DNA from: Ralstonia sp. 25mfcol4.1
GTDB taxonomy: Bacteria > Pseudomonadota > Gammaproteobacteria > Burkholderiales > Burkholderiaceae
NCBI RefSeq assembly: GCF_900104095.1
Contig: NZ_FNJO01000004.1
Coordinates: 124,001 to 188,000, forward strand
Direction: 5' to 3'
DNA: 64,000 nt
In this document: positions 10,071 through 18,397 of the stretch, one piece after another
Numbering within the stretch: the stretch's first letter is position 1
How the letters are laid out: every line of letters begins with the position of its first letter
Made by a program: the position numbers and the translations under genes
The notes under the pieces: generated by a model
Database searches by the model: none
Seen by the model: the letters and a program-made list of their open reading frames with translations, nothing else
Told to the model about the DNA's origin: nothing

Positions 10071-10555
10071 TCCAGCTCACCGTCAACGGCACCACCCATT
10101 CCCTCGACATCGATCCCGCCACGCCGCTGCTCTATGCCTTGCGCGAAGACCTGGGGCTCAACGGCGCGAAATTCGGCTGCGGCCTGGGCCAGTGCGGCGC
10201 CTGTACCGTGATCGTCGACGGCCAGCCCACGTTCTCGTGCCTGCTGCCGGTGTCGGCGGTTGGCAAGCGTCCCGTGCGTACCATCGAGGGCCTTGGCACC
10301 GCGCGCAAGCCCGGCGCGCTGCAGCAGGCCTTCATCGATCACCAGGCGGCGCAATGCGGCTACTGCATCGCCGGCATGATCATGCGCGCCCAGGCGCTGC
10401 TCGATCGCAACCCGCATCCGGACGACGCCGAGATCCGCGCGCACATGGAGCCCAACCTGTGCCGTTGCGGCACGCACATGCGCATCCTCGCAGCCATCCG
10501 CGCAGTGGCGGATGCCGGCAAGGCTGGCATCAAACCCGCCACGGAGGCCGCATGA
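10067..10555 (+). CDS. 2Fe-2S subunit of a xanthine-dehydrogenase-family oxidoreductase
   Basis: A 162-residue protein with two 2Fe-2S clusters: plant-ferredoxin type CGLGQCGACTV...C (~38-61) and the alpha-helical cluster CGYCIAGM...CRCGTH (~100-140). This is the standard small subunit of the xanthine dehydrogenase/isoquinoline 1-oxidoreductase family (IorA, NicA types). It accepts electrons from the molybdenum site and passes them on to the cytochrome c encoded just before. It overlaps both neighbours by ATGA, so all three genes form one operon. There is no signal peptide. Partner export by Tat together with the large subunit is likely from family knowledge. Confidence 0.92.
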   Translation: MIQLTVNGTTHSLDIDPATPLLYALREDLGLNGAKFGCGLGQCGACTVIVDGQPTFSCLLPVSAVGKRPVRTIEGLGTARKPGALQQAFIDHQAAQCGYCIAGMIMRAQALLDRNPHPDDAEIRAHMEPNLCRCGTHMRILAAIRAVADAGKAGIKPATEAA

Positions 10556-12828
10556 TGGATCCCGTGGACGACATCGCGAACGTGGCCAATCCCGGCCGGC
10601 GCGCCTTCATGGTGTCCGGCTCGCTGCTGGTGGGCTTCTCGCTGCTGCCGGGCAGGCAGGCGCTGGCCCAGATGGTGCTGGCCGACGAAGGCGCAGCCAT
10701 TCACGTCGCCAAGGGGCTCGAAAGACTGCCCGGCAGCCTGAAGACCAACCCGTATCTGGACGCCTGGATCCGCGTGGCACCCGACAACGCGGTCACCGTC
10801 CATACGGGCAAGGTCGAACTGGGAACCGGCATTCGCACCGCGCTGCTGCAGGTGGCCGCGGAGGAACTGCAGATCGATCCGCGCCGCATCACGTTCCTGA
10901 CGGCCGACACCGTGCGGTTGCCCGACGAAGGGCTGACCGCCGGCAGCCATACGATGGCCGACAGCGGCAGCGCGCTGCTGAATGCCGCCGCCCAGGTACG
11001 CGGACTGATGACCGATGCCGCCGCGCGCGTGCTGCGCGCGGACCCGGCCACGCTGACCGCGCGCGACGCGCGCATCGCGGCCCGCGATGGCCGCTCGGTC
11101 ACCTTTGCCGAACTGCTGCCGCATGTGAACCTGCACACGATGGCCACGCCGACGTCGCCGCTGCGCGATCCGGCATCGTTCACGGTGATCGGCACCGCCA
11201 TGCCGCGGCTGGATATTCCCGGCAAGGTAACCGGTGGACCCAGCTACGTGCAGGACCTGAAGATGCCCGGCATGGTGCATGCGCGCGTGGTCCTGCCGCC
11301 GGCCTACGATGCGCCGCTGCTGGCCGTGGACGAAGCCGGCGCGCGGGCCACGCCCGGCTTTATCGCCATCGTGCGCGACGGCAGCATGCTGGCCGTGGTG
11401 GCCCAGCGCGAATGGCAGGCGGTGCTGGCCCAGCGCGCGCTGTCGGCCGGGTGCCGCTGGGGCAAGGGCCGCGCCCTGCCCCAGCCAGACCAGGTGGCGG
11501 CGCAGTTGCGCCAGATCGCCACCGACCGCATCGTGATTGCCGATGCCAGGGCGCCAATGCCGCCGGCGGCGAAGACGCTGGAGGCTACCTACACGAAACG
11601 CTACCTGATGCACGGATCGATCGGCCCGTCGTGCGCCGTGGGGCATCTGCAGGACGGCAAGCTGACGGTCTGGACCCATTCGCAGGGGGTCTACCCGCTG
11701 CGCGACGGCCTGGCCGAGATGCTGTCGCTGCCCAGGGATGCCGTCCGCTGCGTGCACGTGGAAGGCTCGGGATGCTATGGCCACAACGGCGCCGATGACG
11801 TGGCCGCGCACGCGGCGCTGTTGGCCCGCGCCCTGCCGGGGCGTCCGGTGCGCGTGCAATGGATGCGCGACCAGGAACACATGTGGGACCACTTCACGCC
11901 GGCCATGGTCACGCGCGTCAAGGCATCGCTGTCGGCCGACGGCACGATCGTTGATTGGGACTATGCGCTGTGGAGCAGTTCCCACAACGAACGGGTGGTC
12001 AACGCCGGCCGGCTGCTGCCTGCCACGCAACTGGCGCGGCCGTTCACGCCGGCGCCGTCCACGCCGATGATGCAACCCGAGGGCGGCGGCGACCGCAACG
12101 CGATTCCGCTCTACCGGCTGCCTGCGCGCCACATCGTCAACAACTTCTCGCCGACCATGCCGTTACGCACGTCGGCCATGCGGTCGCTGGGTGCGCACAT
12201 GAACGTGTTCACCATCGAGACCTTCATGGACGACCTGGCACGTGAGGCTGGCGCCGACCCGGTGGCATTCCGCATCCGCCACATGGACGATGCCCGCGCG
12301 CTCGACGTGATCCGCCTGGCGGCGCAGCGGTTCGGATGGCCGCGCCGCCAGCGCAAGCCCGGACACGGCGTGGGTTTCGCCTTCGGCAAGTACAAGAACC
12401 TGATGGCCTACGTGGCGATGGCGGTCGAGGTGGCCGTGGAGCGCGATACGGGCCAGGTTCGGCTGACACGCGCCGACGTGGCGGTGGACTGCGGGCAGAT
12501 CGTCAATCCGGATGGAGTGCGCAACCAGATCGAGGGCGGCATTCTGCAATCGGCCAGCTGGACGCTCTACGAGCAACTGCGCTTCGACGCAAATGGCGTG
12601 CGCAGCTTCGACTGGGGCAGCTATCCGATCCTGCGCTTCTCCGCGGTACCCTCGCAGGTTCGCGTGCACCTGGTGGATCGCCCCGGCACGCCGTTCCTGG
12701 GCGTGGCCGAAGCGGCCATGGGCCCGACCGCCGGCGCCATCGGCAATGCACTGTTCGATGCCACGGGCCAGCGCCTGCGCGACATGCCGCTGGCCGGCGA
12801 GCGGCTGCGCAAGCTGATTGCGCCCTGA
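10552..12828 (+). CDS. Molybdopterin-binding large subunit, Tat-exported (IorB/aldehyde oxidase-like)
   Basis: 758 residues. A twin-arginine start (NPGRRAFMVSG, Arg16-17) followed by a hydrophobic stretch predicts Tat export. The body is the xanthine dehydrogenase family Mo domain in the IorB arrangement: KVELGTGIRTALLQVAAEEL, GKVTGGPSYVQDLKMPGMVHARVV, GCYGHNGADDVAAHAALLARAL, and the C-terminal GVAEAAMGPTAGAIGNALFDA that carries the conserved catalytic Glu region. It hydroxylates an N-heterocycle or oxidises an aldehyde with water as oxygen source. Together with the preceding 2Fe-2S and triheme cytochrome subunits it makes a complete cyt c-linked dehydrogenase. The substrate is not readable. 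Nicotinate-, isoquinoline- or aldehyde-type substrates are all possible. Confidence 0.88.
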   Translation: MMDPVDDIANVANPGRRAFMVSGSLLVGFSLLPGRQALAQMVLADEGAAIHVAKGLERLPGSLKTNPYLDAWIRVAPDNAVTVHTGKVELGTGIRTALLQVAAEELQIDPRRITFLTADTVRLPDEGLTAGSHTMADSGSALLNAAAQVRGLMTDAAARVLRADPATLTARDARIAARDGRSVTFAELLPHVNLHTMATPTSPLRDPASFTVIGTAMPRLDIPGKVTGGPSYVQDLKMPGMVHARVVLPPAYDAPLLAVDEAGARATPGFIAIVRDGSMLAVVAQREWQAVLAQRALSAGCRWGKGRALPQPDQVAAQLRQIATDRIVIADARAPMPPAAKTLEATYTKRYLMHGSIGPSCAVGHLQDGKLTVWTHSQGVYPLRDGLAEMLSLPRDAVRCVHVEGSGCYGHNGADDVAAHAALLARALPGRPVRVQWMRDQEHMWDHFTPAMVTRVKASLSADGTIVDWDYALWSSSHNERVVNAGRLLPATQLARPFTPAPSTPMMQPEGGGDRNAIPLYRLPARHIVNNFSPTMPLRTSAMRSLGAHMNVFTIETFMDDLAREAGADPVAFRIRHMDDARALDVIRLAAQRFGWPRRQRKPGHGVGFAFGKYKNLMAYVAMAVEVAVERDTGQVRLTRADVAVDCGQIVNPDGVRNQIEGGILQSASWTLYEQLRFDANGVRSFDWGSYPILRFSAVPSQVRVHLVDRPGTPFLGVAEAAMGPTAGAIGNALFDATGQRLRDMPLAGERLRKLIAP

Positions 12829-12871
12829 GCCGCTTCTTGACACCCATCCCCCATCCCACCCGGAGCCAACC

Positions 12872-14038
12872 ATGTCCACCCCACCACGCCCCCGCGCCAT
12901 CGTTATCGGCGGCTCGCTTGGCGGCCTGTTCAGCGCCGTCTGCCTGCGGGCAGCCGGCTGGAACGTCGTCGTGTTCGAGCGCTCTCCCCAGGAACTGGAC
13001 AGCCGTGGCGGCGGTCTGGTGCTGCAGCCAGGCGTCATCGACGCGCTGGACTTTGCCGGGATCGACCCGGGCGCCGATTTCGGCGTGCCGTCGCGCGACC
13101 GCGTGTTCGTGGACCGTAACGGCGCGGAGCGGCGTGCCTACATGCCGCAGACCCAGATCGCCTGGAACGGCCTCTACCTGCGCATGCGCCGCGCCGTGGG
13201 CCCCGCCACGCTGCGTGCCGGCGAAACCTTCACTGCTTTCGAGCAGGATGGCAGCCGGGTCACGGCGCGCTTTGCGTCGGGGCACACCGAAGAAGGCGAC
13301 CTGCTGATTGGCGCCGACGGCCCCCTGTCGGCGGTGCGCGCACAGCTGCTGCCCGGTGCCCGGCCCACCTACGCCGGATATGCGGCGTGGCGCGGCGTTC
13401 TGCCCGAAGCGGCGCTACTGAGCGTCAGCGAGCAGTTGCTGCGCGACAGCTTCGTGTTTCAGGACGGCCGGGCGCACCAGTTTCTGTCGTACCGGATTCC
13501 GGGCGAAGACGGCAGCGTGCGGCCCGGCGAGCGGCGGCAGAACTGGGTCTGGTATCGCAAGATCGCGCAGGGGCCGGAACTCGATGCGCTGCTGCACGAC
13601 CGCGTGGGTCAGCGCCACAACTATTCCTTGCCGCCCGGCGCCATGCGCGACGCCGAGATACGCAGCCTCCAGATGAGCGCGCTGGATGTGCTGGCGCCCG
13701 CGCTGGCGGGGCTGGTCACCGCCACGCCCGATCCGTTCCTGCAGCTGATACACGACTACGAGGCCCCGCGCATGGTGTTTGGCCGCGCGGTGCTGCTGGG
13801 CGACGCGGCGTTCGTGGCGCGCCCGCACACCGGCGCCGGGGCCGGCAAGGCGGCGGCCAATGCGGTGGCGCTGGCACGGGCGCTGCAGGGGCGTGCCGTG
13901 GATGACGGGGACGGTGCGGGCGGTATCGACCGGGCGCTGGCCGCATGGGAGCAGGACCAGCTGCCGGCCGACCGGCGCCTGGTGAAATGGGGGATCGCGC
14001 TGGGTCAGCGCATCATGGGCGCGGCGCAGCCCGCCTGA
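12872..14038 (+). CDS. FAD-dependent aromatic/N-heterocycle monooxygenase
   Basis: 388 residues. The N-terminal Rossmann FAD motif is VIGGSLGGLFSAVCLRAAG (~11-29), the DG motif is LLIGADGPLSAVR (~147), and the GD motif is RAVLLGDAAFVARPHTGAGAGKAAANA (~305). The C-terminal region resembles 2,6-dihydroxypyridine 3-monooxygenase and other group A flavin hydroxylases, which use NAD(P)H and O2 to hydroxylate an activated ring. It begins 43 bp after the Mo large subunit and is probably in the same transcript. A Mo hydroxylase followed by a ring hydroxylase is the usual logic for degrading pyridine-type compounds, but the exact substrate is an inference. Confidence 0.8.
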   Translation: MSTPPRPRAIVIGGSLGGLFSAVCLRAAGWNVVVFERSPQELDSRGGGLVLQPGVIDALDFAGIDPGADFGVPSRDRVFVDRNGAERRAYMPQTQIAWNGLYLRMRRAVGPATLRAGETFTAFEQDGSRVTARFASGHTEEGDLLIGADGPLSAVRAQLLPGARPTYAGYAAWRGVLPEAALLSVSEQLLRDSFVFQDGRAHQFLSYRIPGEDGSVRPGERRQNWVWYRKIAQGPELDALLHDRVGQRHNYSLPPGAMRDAEIRSLQMSALDVLAPALAGLVTATPDPFLQLIHDYEAPRMVFGRAVLLGDAAFVARPHTGAGAGKAAANAVALARALQGRAVDDGDGAGGIDRALAAWEQDQLPADRRLVKWGIALGQRIMGAAQPA

Positions 14039-14044
14039 CTGCGG

Positions 14045-14069
14045 CTGGCCGGCATGGCTTGCCGGTCAG
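14045..14069. terminator. Bidirectional hairpin between convergent genes
   Basis: CTGGCCGGCA pairs with TGCCGGTCAG (one G-U) across a 5-nt loop, between the flavin monooxygenase stop and the convergent regulator stop. The position suits a shared terminator, though the U-tract is absent. Confidence 0.45.
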
Positions 14070-14758
14070 TCGGCGTCGGTGTCCGGCCCGCCGTCGCCGC
14101 CGGGGACTGTGCCGGGGGTCACCATGCCCAGTGCCTGGGCCATGAGAATCAGCTCGGCAAAGGTTCGCGCCTGCATCTTGCGCATGGCCTGCCCGCGGTA
14201 GATCTTGACGGTGGCCTGGCTGATGCCGAGTTCGTCGGCCACTTCCTTGTTCATCAGGCCGTGGACCAGCAGCTTCATGACTTCGCGTTCCCGGCTGGTC
14301 AGGGTATCGAGGCGCTCGCGCAGCTGCTGGGTCTGCGAGCTGGCCTGGCGGCGGTCGCGGTCGCGCTGCAATGCCTCGTTGACGGCATCGAGCAGATCCT
14401 GTTCGCGGAACGGCTTGGCGATGAAATTGACCGCGCCCGCCTTCATGGCGGCCACGGTCATCGGGACGTCGCCGTAGCCCGAGATGAACACGATCGACGC
14501 GCTCTTGCCGGCGCGATTGAGATGCCCCTGCAGGTCCAGCCCGCTGGCGCCGCGCAGGCGCACGTCGAGCACGATGCAGGTGGGTTGGTCCGGAAATTCG
14601 TGGGCCAGCAGTTCCTCGCCCGAGGTAAAGGACTCGCTGGCGAGCCCCACCGAGCGGAACAGCCCCGACAGGGCGCGCCGCACGTCGAGGTCGTCATCGA
14701 CGACCAGTACGACACCGTCGTCGGTCGATTCCCGCAACAAGGCGGCACTGCTGTTCAT
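14066..14758 (-). CDS. FixJ/NarL-type two-component response regulator
   Basis: 230 residues: receiver domain (about 15-130) with VVDDDLDVR, phospho-acceptor Asp in IVLDVRLRGASG (~64) and FIAKPF Lys (~114), then a LuxR-type HTH (about 150-210) with LTSREREVMKLLVHGLMNKEVADELGIS and TVKIYRGQAM. It is a transcription factor activated by phosphorylation. The start at 14758 was chosen because the receiver fold begins within 15 residues; the Shine-Dalgarno is weak (TGAGAA). Such FixJ-like proteins with this HTH often control alcohol/aldehyde oxidation genes, and it is convergent with the Mo-oxidoreductase operon. No cognate kinase is adjacent; the giant kinases in this window are candidates. Confidence 0.88.
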   Translation of the reverse strand: MNSSAALLRESTDDGVVLVVDDDLDVRRALSGLFRSVGLASESFTSGEELLAHEFPDQPTCIVLDVRLRGASGLDLQGHLNRAGKSASIVFISGYGDVPMTVAAMKAGAVNFIAKPFREQDLLDAVNEALQRDRDRRQASSQTQQLRERLDTLTSREREVMKLLVHGLMNKEVADELGISQATVKIYRGQAMRKMQARTFAELILMAQALGMVTPGTVPGGDGGPDTDAD

Positions 14759-15022
14759 CGTGGTTCTCACTATGCATGGACGTTCTGCCCGGGGCTTGCA
14801 GGGGGCGTCCCCGTGGCGCTGCGCCTGACGCAGCAGGACGGACCGTGCCTCGGCCAGATGCCTGAAGATGCACAAAAATACGATGAAATTGCCGGAAAAC
14901 GGCGCGGTATCTGCGTCGGCCCGCCCAACGCGAAGCGGAATTATCGACGCTTTCGATGAAATTGCAAACGAAGTGTGGCGCTGGCGCCGCAACAAGTCCC
15001 AACAGACCGTCCGCGAGCGCGA

Positions 15023-15262
15023 CTACAGCGCCTCCAGCGCCCGGCTCAGCATGTACGCAGTACGCACGGCGACATCGAATGAGCGGTCGCAAGCCAGCTC
15101 GCGGCCGGCTATGGTGATGCGCCACCAGTCGCGGTTGCGCTCGCAGCACAGCCGGTGCTCTTCCATCTGATCGGAAAACCAGCGCCACAGCCGGGCGTCC
15201 TGGCTCAGCGCGGATGCGGCCGCGCGCAGCCGGACCAGTTCGAGCCCATTTGCTTGATCCAT
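15023..15262 (-). CDS. Small unknown protein, 79 residues, Trp/Cys-containing
   Basis: I do not recognise a family. The protein begins MDQANGLELVRLRAAASAL and holds an aromatic patch (RLWRWFSDQMEEHRLCCERNRDWWRITIAG), then AVRTAYMLSRALEAL. It looks like a small helix-strand-helix soluble protein with no signal peptide or membrane segment. GGGGAG lies seven to twelve bases before the ATG at 15262, supporting translation. It precedes the FixJ-like regulator in the same direction, but 264 bp separate them. Confidence 0.6.
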   Translation of the reverse strand: MDQANGLELVRLRAAASALSQDARLWRWFSDQMEEHRLCCERNRDWWRITIAGRELACDRSFDVAVRTAYMLSRALEAL

Positions 15263-15681
15263 GATTTTTCTCCCCAGGGCCAACGCCCGCGTGCCCCGTG
15301 AGCACATGGTAGGCATGCACGGCCCCTGTGTGCATTGCCCGTTGGTCCGACAGCCGTAGCGCATCGGCATGCCGGAGTCATACCAAAGACGTATCGGCTG
15401 CGGTACGCCCCTTCCGCTGCCCGGCGGTGGATTTGTATCCGCATACCTTGCCGCCCGGGTCTGCATACATTGCGATACAAAACCGGGGCAGATCGACACA
15501 TGGGGCTTGCAGCGCCTCCGTAGACTCGTGCCAACCCTTCGGCCCGGGGCAGTCCGTTGAACGACCGTCCCATACCGTGCCGTTCGGCAACGGGCTGTTG
15601 CCAGTGGCACCGGGCCCGATCGAAGCGACATACCACCCACCCTCGAAGTAAAGCGCTAGCGTCCGACGCAAAGGAGAAAAC
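15263..15681. other. 419-bp gene-free divergent region with dyad symmetry
   Basis: No convincing gene. It separates the small unknown protein (minus) from the exported hydrolase (plus). It contains an exact 8-bp inverted repeat, TTTGTATC at 15432-15439 and GATACAAA at 15474-15481, with two direct GCATAC copies between them (15442-15446 region and 15463-15468). A further ATAC...GTAT pair lies near 15378-15394. This clustering suggests operators for one or both flanking promoters. Confidence 0.45.
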
Positions 15682-16734
15682 ATGAGCAAGACCATCGATT
15701 TGCCGCGCCGCAACTTTCTTGGCACCGCGGGCCTGGCGCTGGCAGCCGCCCAGCTTGGCGTGATGGGGTCCGCGCACGCGCAGTCGGGCGTGTCGAAGGC
15801 CGCGCCGCTGGCGCCGGTCACGCCCGGCACGCATACGTCGTTTGCCACCATCAGGCAGGTCAACGCCGGCGTGCTCAACGTCGGCTATGCCGAACTGGGC
15901 CCGGCGGACGGCCCGGTGGCCCTGCTGCTGCACGGCTGGCCGTACGACATCCACGCCTTCGTCGATGTGGCGCCCCTGCTGGCACAGCGCGGCTACCGCG
16001 TGATCATCCCGCACCTGCGGGGCTACGGCACCACCACATTCCTGTCGCCGGAGACCAAGCGCAACGGCCAGCCGTCCGCCATCGCGGTCGACATGATCGC
16101 GCTGATGGACGCGCTCAAGATCCGCACCGCGGTCGTGGCCGGTTTCGACTGGGGCGCCCGTACCGCCGACATCATGGCCGCGCTGTGGCCCGACCGCTGC
16201 CGTGGCCTGGTCTCGGTGAGCGGCTACCTGATCGGCAGCCAGGCTGCCGGCAAGCTGCCGCTGCCGCCCGAGGCCGAACTGCAGTGGTGGTACCAGTTCT
16301 ACTTCGCCACGGACCGTGGCGTGGCCGGCTACACGAAGTACACCCATGACTTTGCCAAGCTGATCTGGAAACTTGCGTCGCCGCAATGGAAGTTCGACGA
16401 CGCCACGTTCGCCCGCAGCGCCGTGTCGCTGGACAACGCCGACCACGTGGCCATCACGATCCACAACTACCGCTGGCGCATGGGCCTGGTCGAGGGCGAG
16501 TCGAAGTTCGACGACATCGAAAAGAAGCTCGCCACGGGGCCCACCATCAGCGTGCCCACCATCACGATGGAGGGTGACGCAAACGGTGCGCCCCACCCGG
16601 CGCCCAGCGCCTACAAGAGCAAGTTCACGGGGCGATACGAGCATCGCGACATCACGGGCGGCATCGGCCACAACCTGCCGCAGGAAGCGCCCACGGCATT
16701 TGCGCAGGCTGTGCTCGACATCGACCGCAAGTAA
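15682..16734 (+). CDS. Exported alpha/beta hydrolase, epoxide hydrolase-like
   Basis: 350 residues. A twin-arginine signal (LPRRNFLGTAG, Arg9-10) with a hydrophobic core ends near AHA-Q at residue 33, so it should act in the periplasm. The fold shows the oxyanion HGWP (84-87), an aspartate nucleophile in GFDWGAR (Asp156) in place of the usual serine, and a late GIGH histidine (~330). Asp nucleophile plus HGWP is the signature of epoxide hydrolases and related dehalogenases. Start supported by AAAGGAGAA just upstream. Substrate unknown. An Asp-nucleophile hydrolase could also act on haloalkanes; the HGWP motif favours epoxides. Confidence 0.8.
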   Translation: MSKTIDLPRRNFLGTAGLALAAAQLGVMGSAHAQSGVSKAAPLAPVTPGTHTSFATIRQVNAGVLNVGYAELGPADGPVALLLHGWPYDIHAFVDVAPLLAQRGYRVIIPHLRGYGTTTFLSPETKRNGQPSAIAVDMIALMDALKIRTAVVAGFDWGARTADIMAALWPDRCRGLVSVSGYLIGSQAAGKLPLPPEAELQWWYQFYFATDRGVAGYTKYTHDFAKLIWKLASPQWKFDDATFARSAVSLDNADHVAITIHNYRWRMGLVEGESKFDDIEKKLATGPTISVPTITMEGDANGAPHPAPSAYKSKFTGRYEHRDITGGIGHNLPQEAPTAFAQAVLDIDRK

Positions 16735-16744
16735 CGAGGCCATC

Positions 16745-16888
16745 ATGCTGCACCGACTGCTGATACTGGCCACCATGGCGCTGTCGGCGCTGGCCTGCGA
16801 ACTGGGCGGCGGTGGCGACCGCTGCGCCTGGAAGGGCAGGCCCGGCCAGTATCGCGTGGATGCGCCAGGCCGCCGGCGCAAGGGCTAG
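16745..16888 (+). CDS. Short hydrophobic-start peptide (possible gene)
   Basis: 47 codons starting 10 bp after the hydrolase stop: MLHRLLILATMALSALACELGG followed by a short basic tail. The first 18 residues look like an export signal, and a Cys follows, but LALAC does not fit the lipobox well. Similar small exported peptides do occur at the ends of operons. Codon use is not informative at this length, so it may be spurious. Confidence 0.35.
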   Translation: MLHRLLILATMALSALACELGGGGDRCAWKGRPGQYRVDAPGRRRKG

Positions 16889-17127
16889 CGCGGCGGGCGT
16901 TGCATCGCCACCAGGGCGGCCACCCTGCGCGCTGCGTCGCCGCCGATCGAAGGAATACGCATGGCCTTATGCGTTGCGGTCGCGTTTGGATAGAAAAAAC
17001 GCGTCGTTCGTGTGCCGGACCTGCCGCAGTATGGTGTCGGAACCATGCCGCGCCGCCGTCCTTCCGCTGGTGGCGCCGCGCACGCTGGCGGTCCGCCAGC
17101 CGTGCGCCTGCATTCCCTCGATACGCC

Positions 17128-18396
17128 ATGACCGACCTTTCCGACATTCACGCCGTGGCGCCCGCCACCACCGGCCGGCGCGAACCGCGCCTTCCCGACC
17201 CGTCCCGCGTGCGCCGCATCCGTACCGACGCCGAAGCCATCGAAGCCGCGCATACGCTTGCCGGCGTCTATCGACAGGGCGCATCGGCCCGCGATCGGGA
17301 ACGTGTGCTGCCGTGGGACGAGCTGGAGCTGTGGTCCGAGAGCGGCCTGGGCGGCATCACGGTCCCCAGGGCCCATGGCGGCGCCGACGTATCGTTCGCG
17401 ACGCTGGCCGAGGTCTTCGCAATCATCAGCGCCGCCGACGCGTCGCTGGGGCAGATCCCACAAAATCACTTTGGCCTGCTCGGCGTACTGCGCGAAGCCG
17501 GGACGGAGGCACAGCAGCGACGCATCTATGCCGAAGTGCTGGCCGGCCAGCGGCTCGGCAATGCCGGCCCCGAGCGGCGCTCGGCGGGCAGCCGCACCGT
17601 GCTCGACGGCACCACGCGCCTGCAGCGGACCGCCCAGGGGTTGCGGCTCAGCGGCAAGCGTTACTACTCGACGGGAGCGTTATACGCGCATCGGGTGCCC
17701 ACGCGCGCGCTGGACGACGATGACCGCCCAGTGCAGGTCTGGGTGCCGCGCGACGCCGCCGGCCTGACCGTGATCGACGACTGGTCATCCTTCGGACAGC
17801 GCACCACCGCCAGCGGCACCGTCGTGTTCGACCAGGTATCCATCGCGCCGGACGACGTGATCCCGCTCTGGCAACTTGCCGGCAAGCCCGGGCTCTATGG
17901 CCCCAACTCCCAACTGATCCAGGCCGCCATCGACCTGGGTATCGCCCAGGCGGCGTTTGACGATGCGGTGGCCTTCGTGCGCGAACACGCCCGGCCCTGG
18001 GTCGATGCCGGCGTGGCACGCGCCAGCGATGACCCCCATCTGATCGCAGACGTCGGCCGGCTGGCCATCGAGATCGAAGGCGCGCGCGCCGTGCTGCGCG
18101 AAGCCGGGCTGACGCTGGACGAGATCGCCGCACAGCCGCTCACCGATGCATCGAGCGCCCGCGCGTCGGTTGCCGTGGCCGAAGCCAAGGTTCTGACCAC
18201 CGAGGCTGCACTGCATGCGAGCGAAAAGCTGTTCGAGCTGGCCGGTTCGTCGGCCACCCGGGCCAGGCACAACCTCGACCGCCACTGGCGCAATGCCCGC
18301 ACCCACACGCTGCACGATCCGGTGCGCTGGAAGCTGCATCTGATCGGCAACTATCACCTGAACAACGCGCTGCCCAAGCGGCATTCCTGGAACTGA
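17128..18396 (+). CDS. SfnB-family flavin oxidoreductase (first copy)
   Basis: 422 residues of the acyl-CoA dehydrogenase fold, SfnB branch. Landmarks are RIRTDAEAIEAAHTLA, the conserved RDRERVLPWDELELWSESGL, ITVPRAHGGADVS, SLGQIPQNHF and the C-terminal FWRNART-like HWRNARTHTLHDPVRWK. SfnB-type flavoproteins are associated with use of dimethyl sulfone and other organosulfur compounds when sulfate is scarce. The gene leads a tight run: its stop is 1 bp before the start of a second SfnB-like gene, which itself overlaps a flavin monooxygenase. The start at 17128 gives a normal family N-terminus; the Shine-Dalgarno is poor. A catalytic base is not obvious from the sequence alone. Confidence 0.82.
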   Translation: MTDLSDIHAVAPATTGRREPRLPDPSRVRRIRTDAEAIEAAHTLAGVYRQGASARDRERVLPWDELELWSESGLGGITVPRAHGGADVSFATLAEVFAIISAADASLGQIPQNHFGLLGVLREAGTEAQQRRIYAEVLAGQRLGNAGPERRSAGSRTVLDGTTRLQRTAQGLRLSGKRYYSTGALYAHRVPTRALDDDDRPVQVWVPRDAAGLTVIDDWSSFGQRTTASGTVVFDQVSIAPDDVIPLWQLAGKPGLYGPNSQLIQAAIDLGIAQAAFDDAVAFVREHARPWVDAGVARASDDPHLIADVGRLAIEIEGARAVLREAGLTLDEIAAQPLTDASSARASVAVAEAKVLTTEAALHASEKLFELAGSSATRARHNLDRHWRNARTHTLHDPVRWKLHLIGNYHLNNALPKRHSWN

Positions 18397-18397
18397 C

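Noticed and set aside
16900..17127. Possible sigma-54 promoter before the SfnB operon (TGGC...TTGC-like)
   Set aside because: The best match near 16961-16980 has GG and GC 11 bp apart instead of 10, and other matches keep only TGGC and GC. Not enough to claim.
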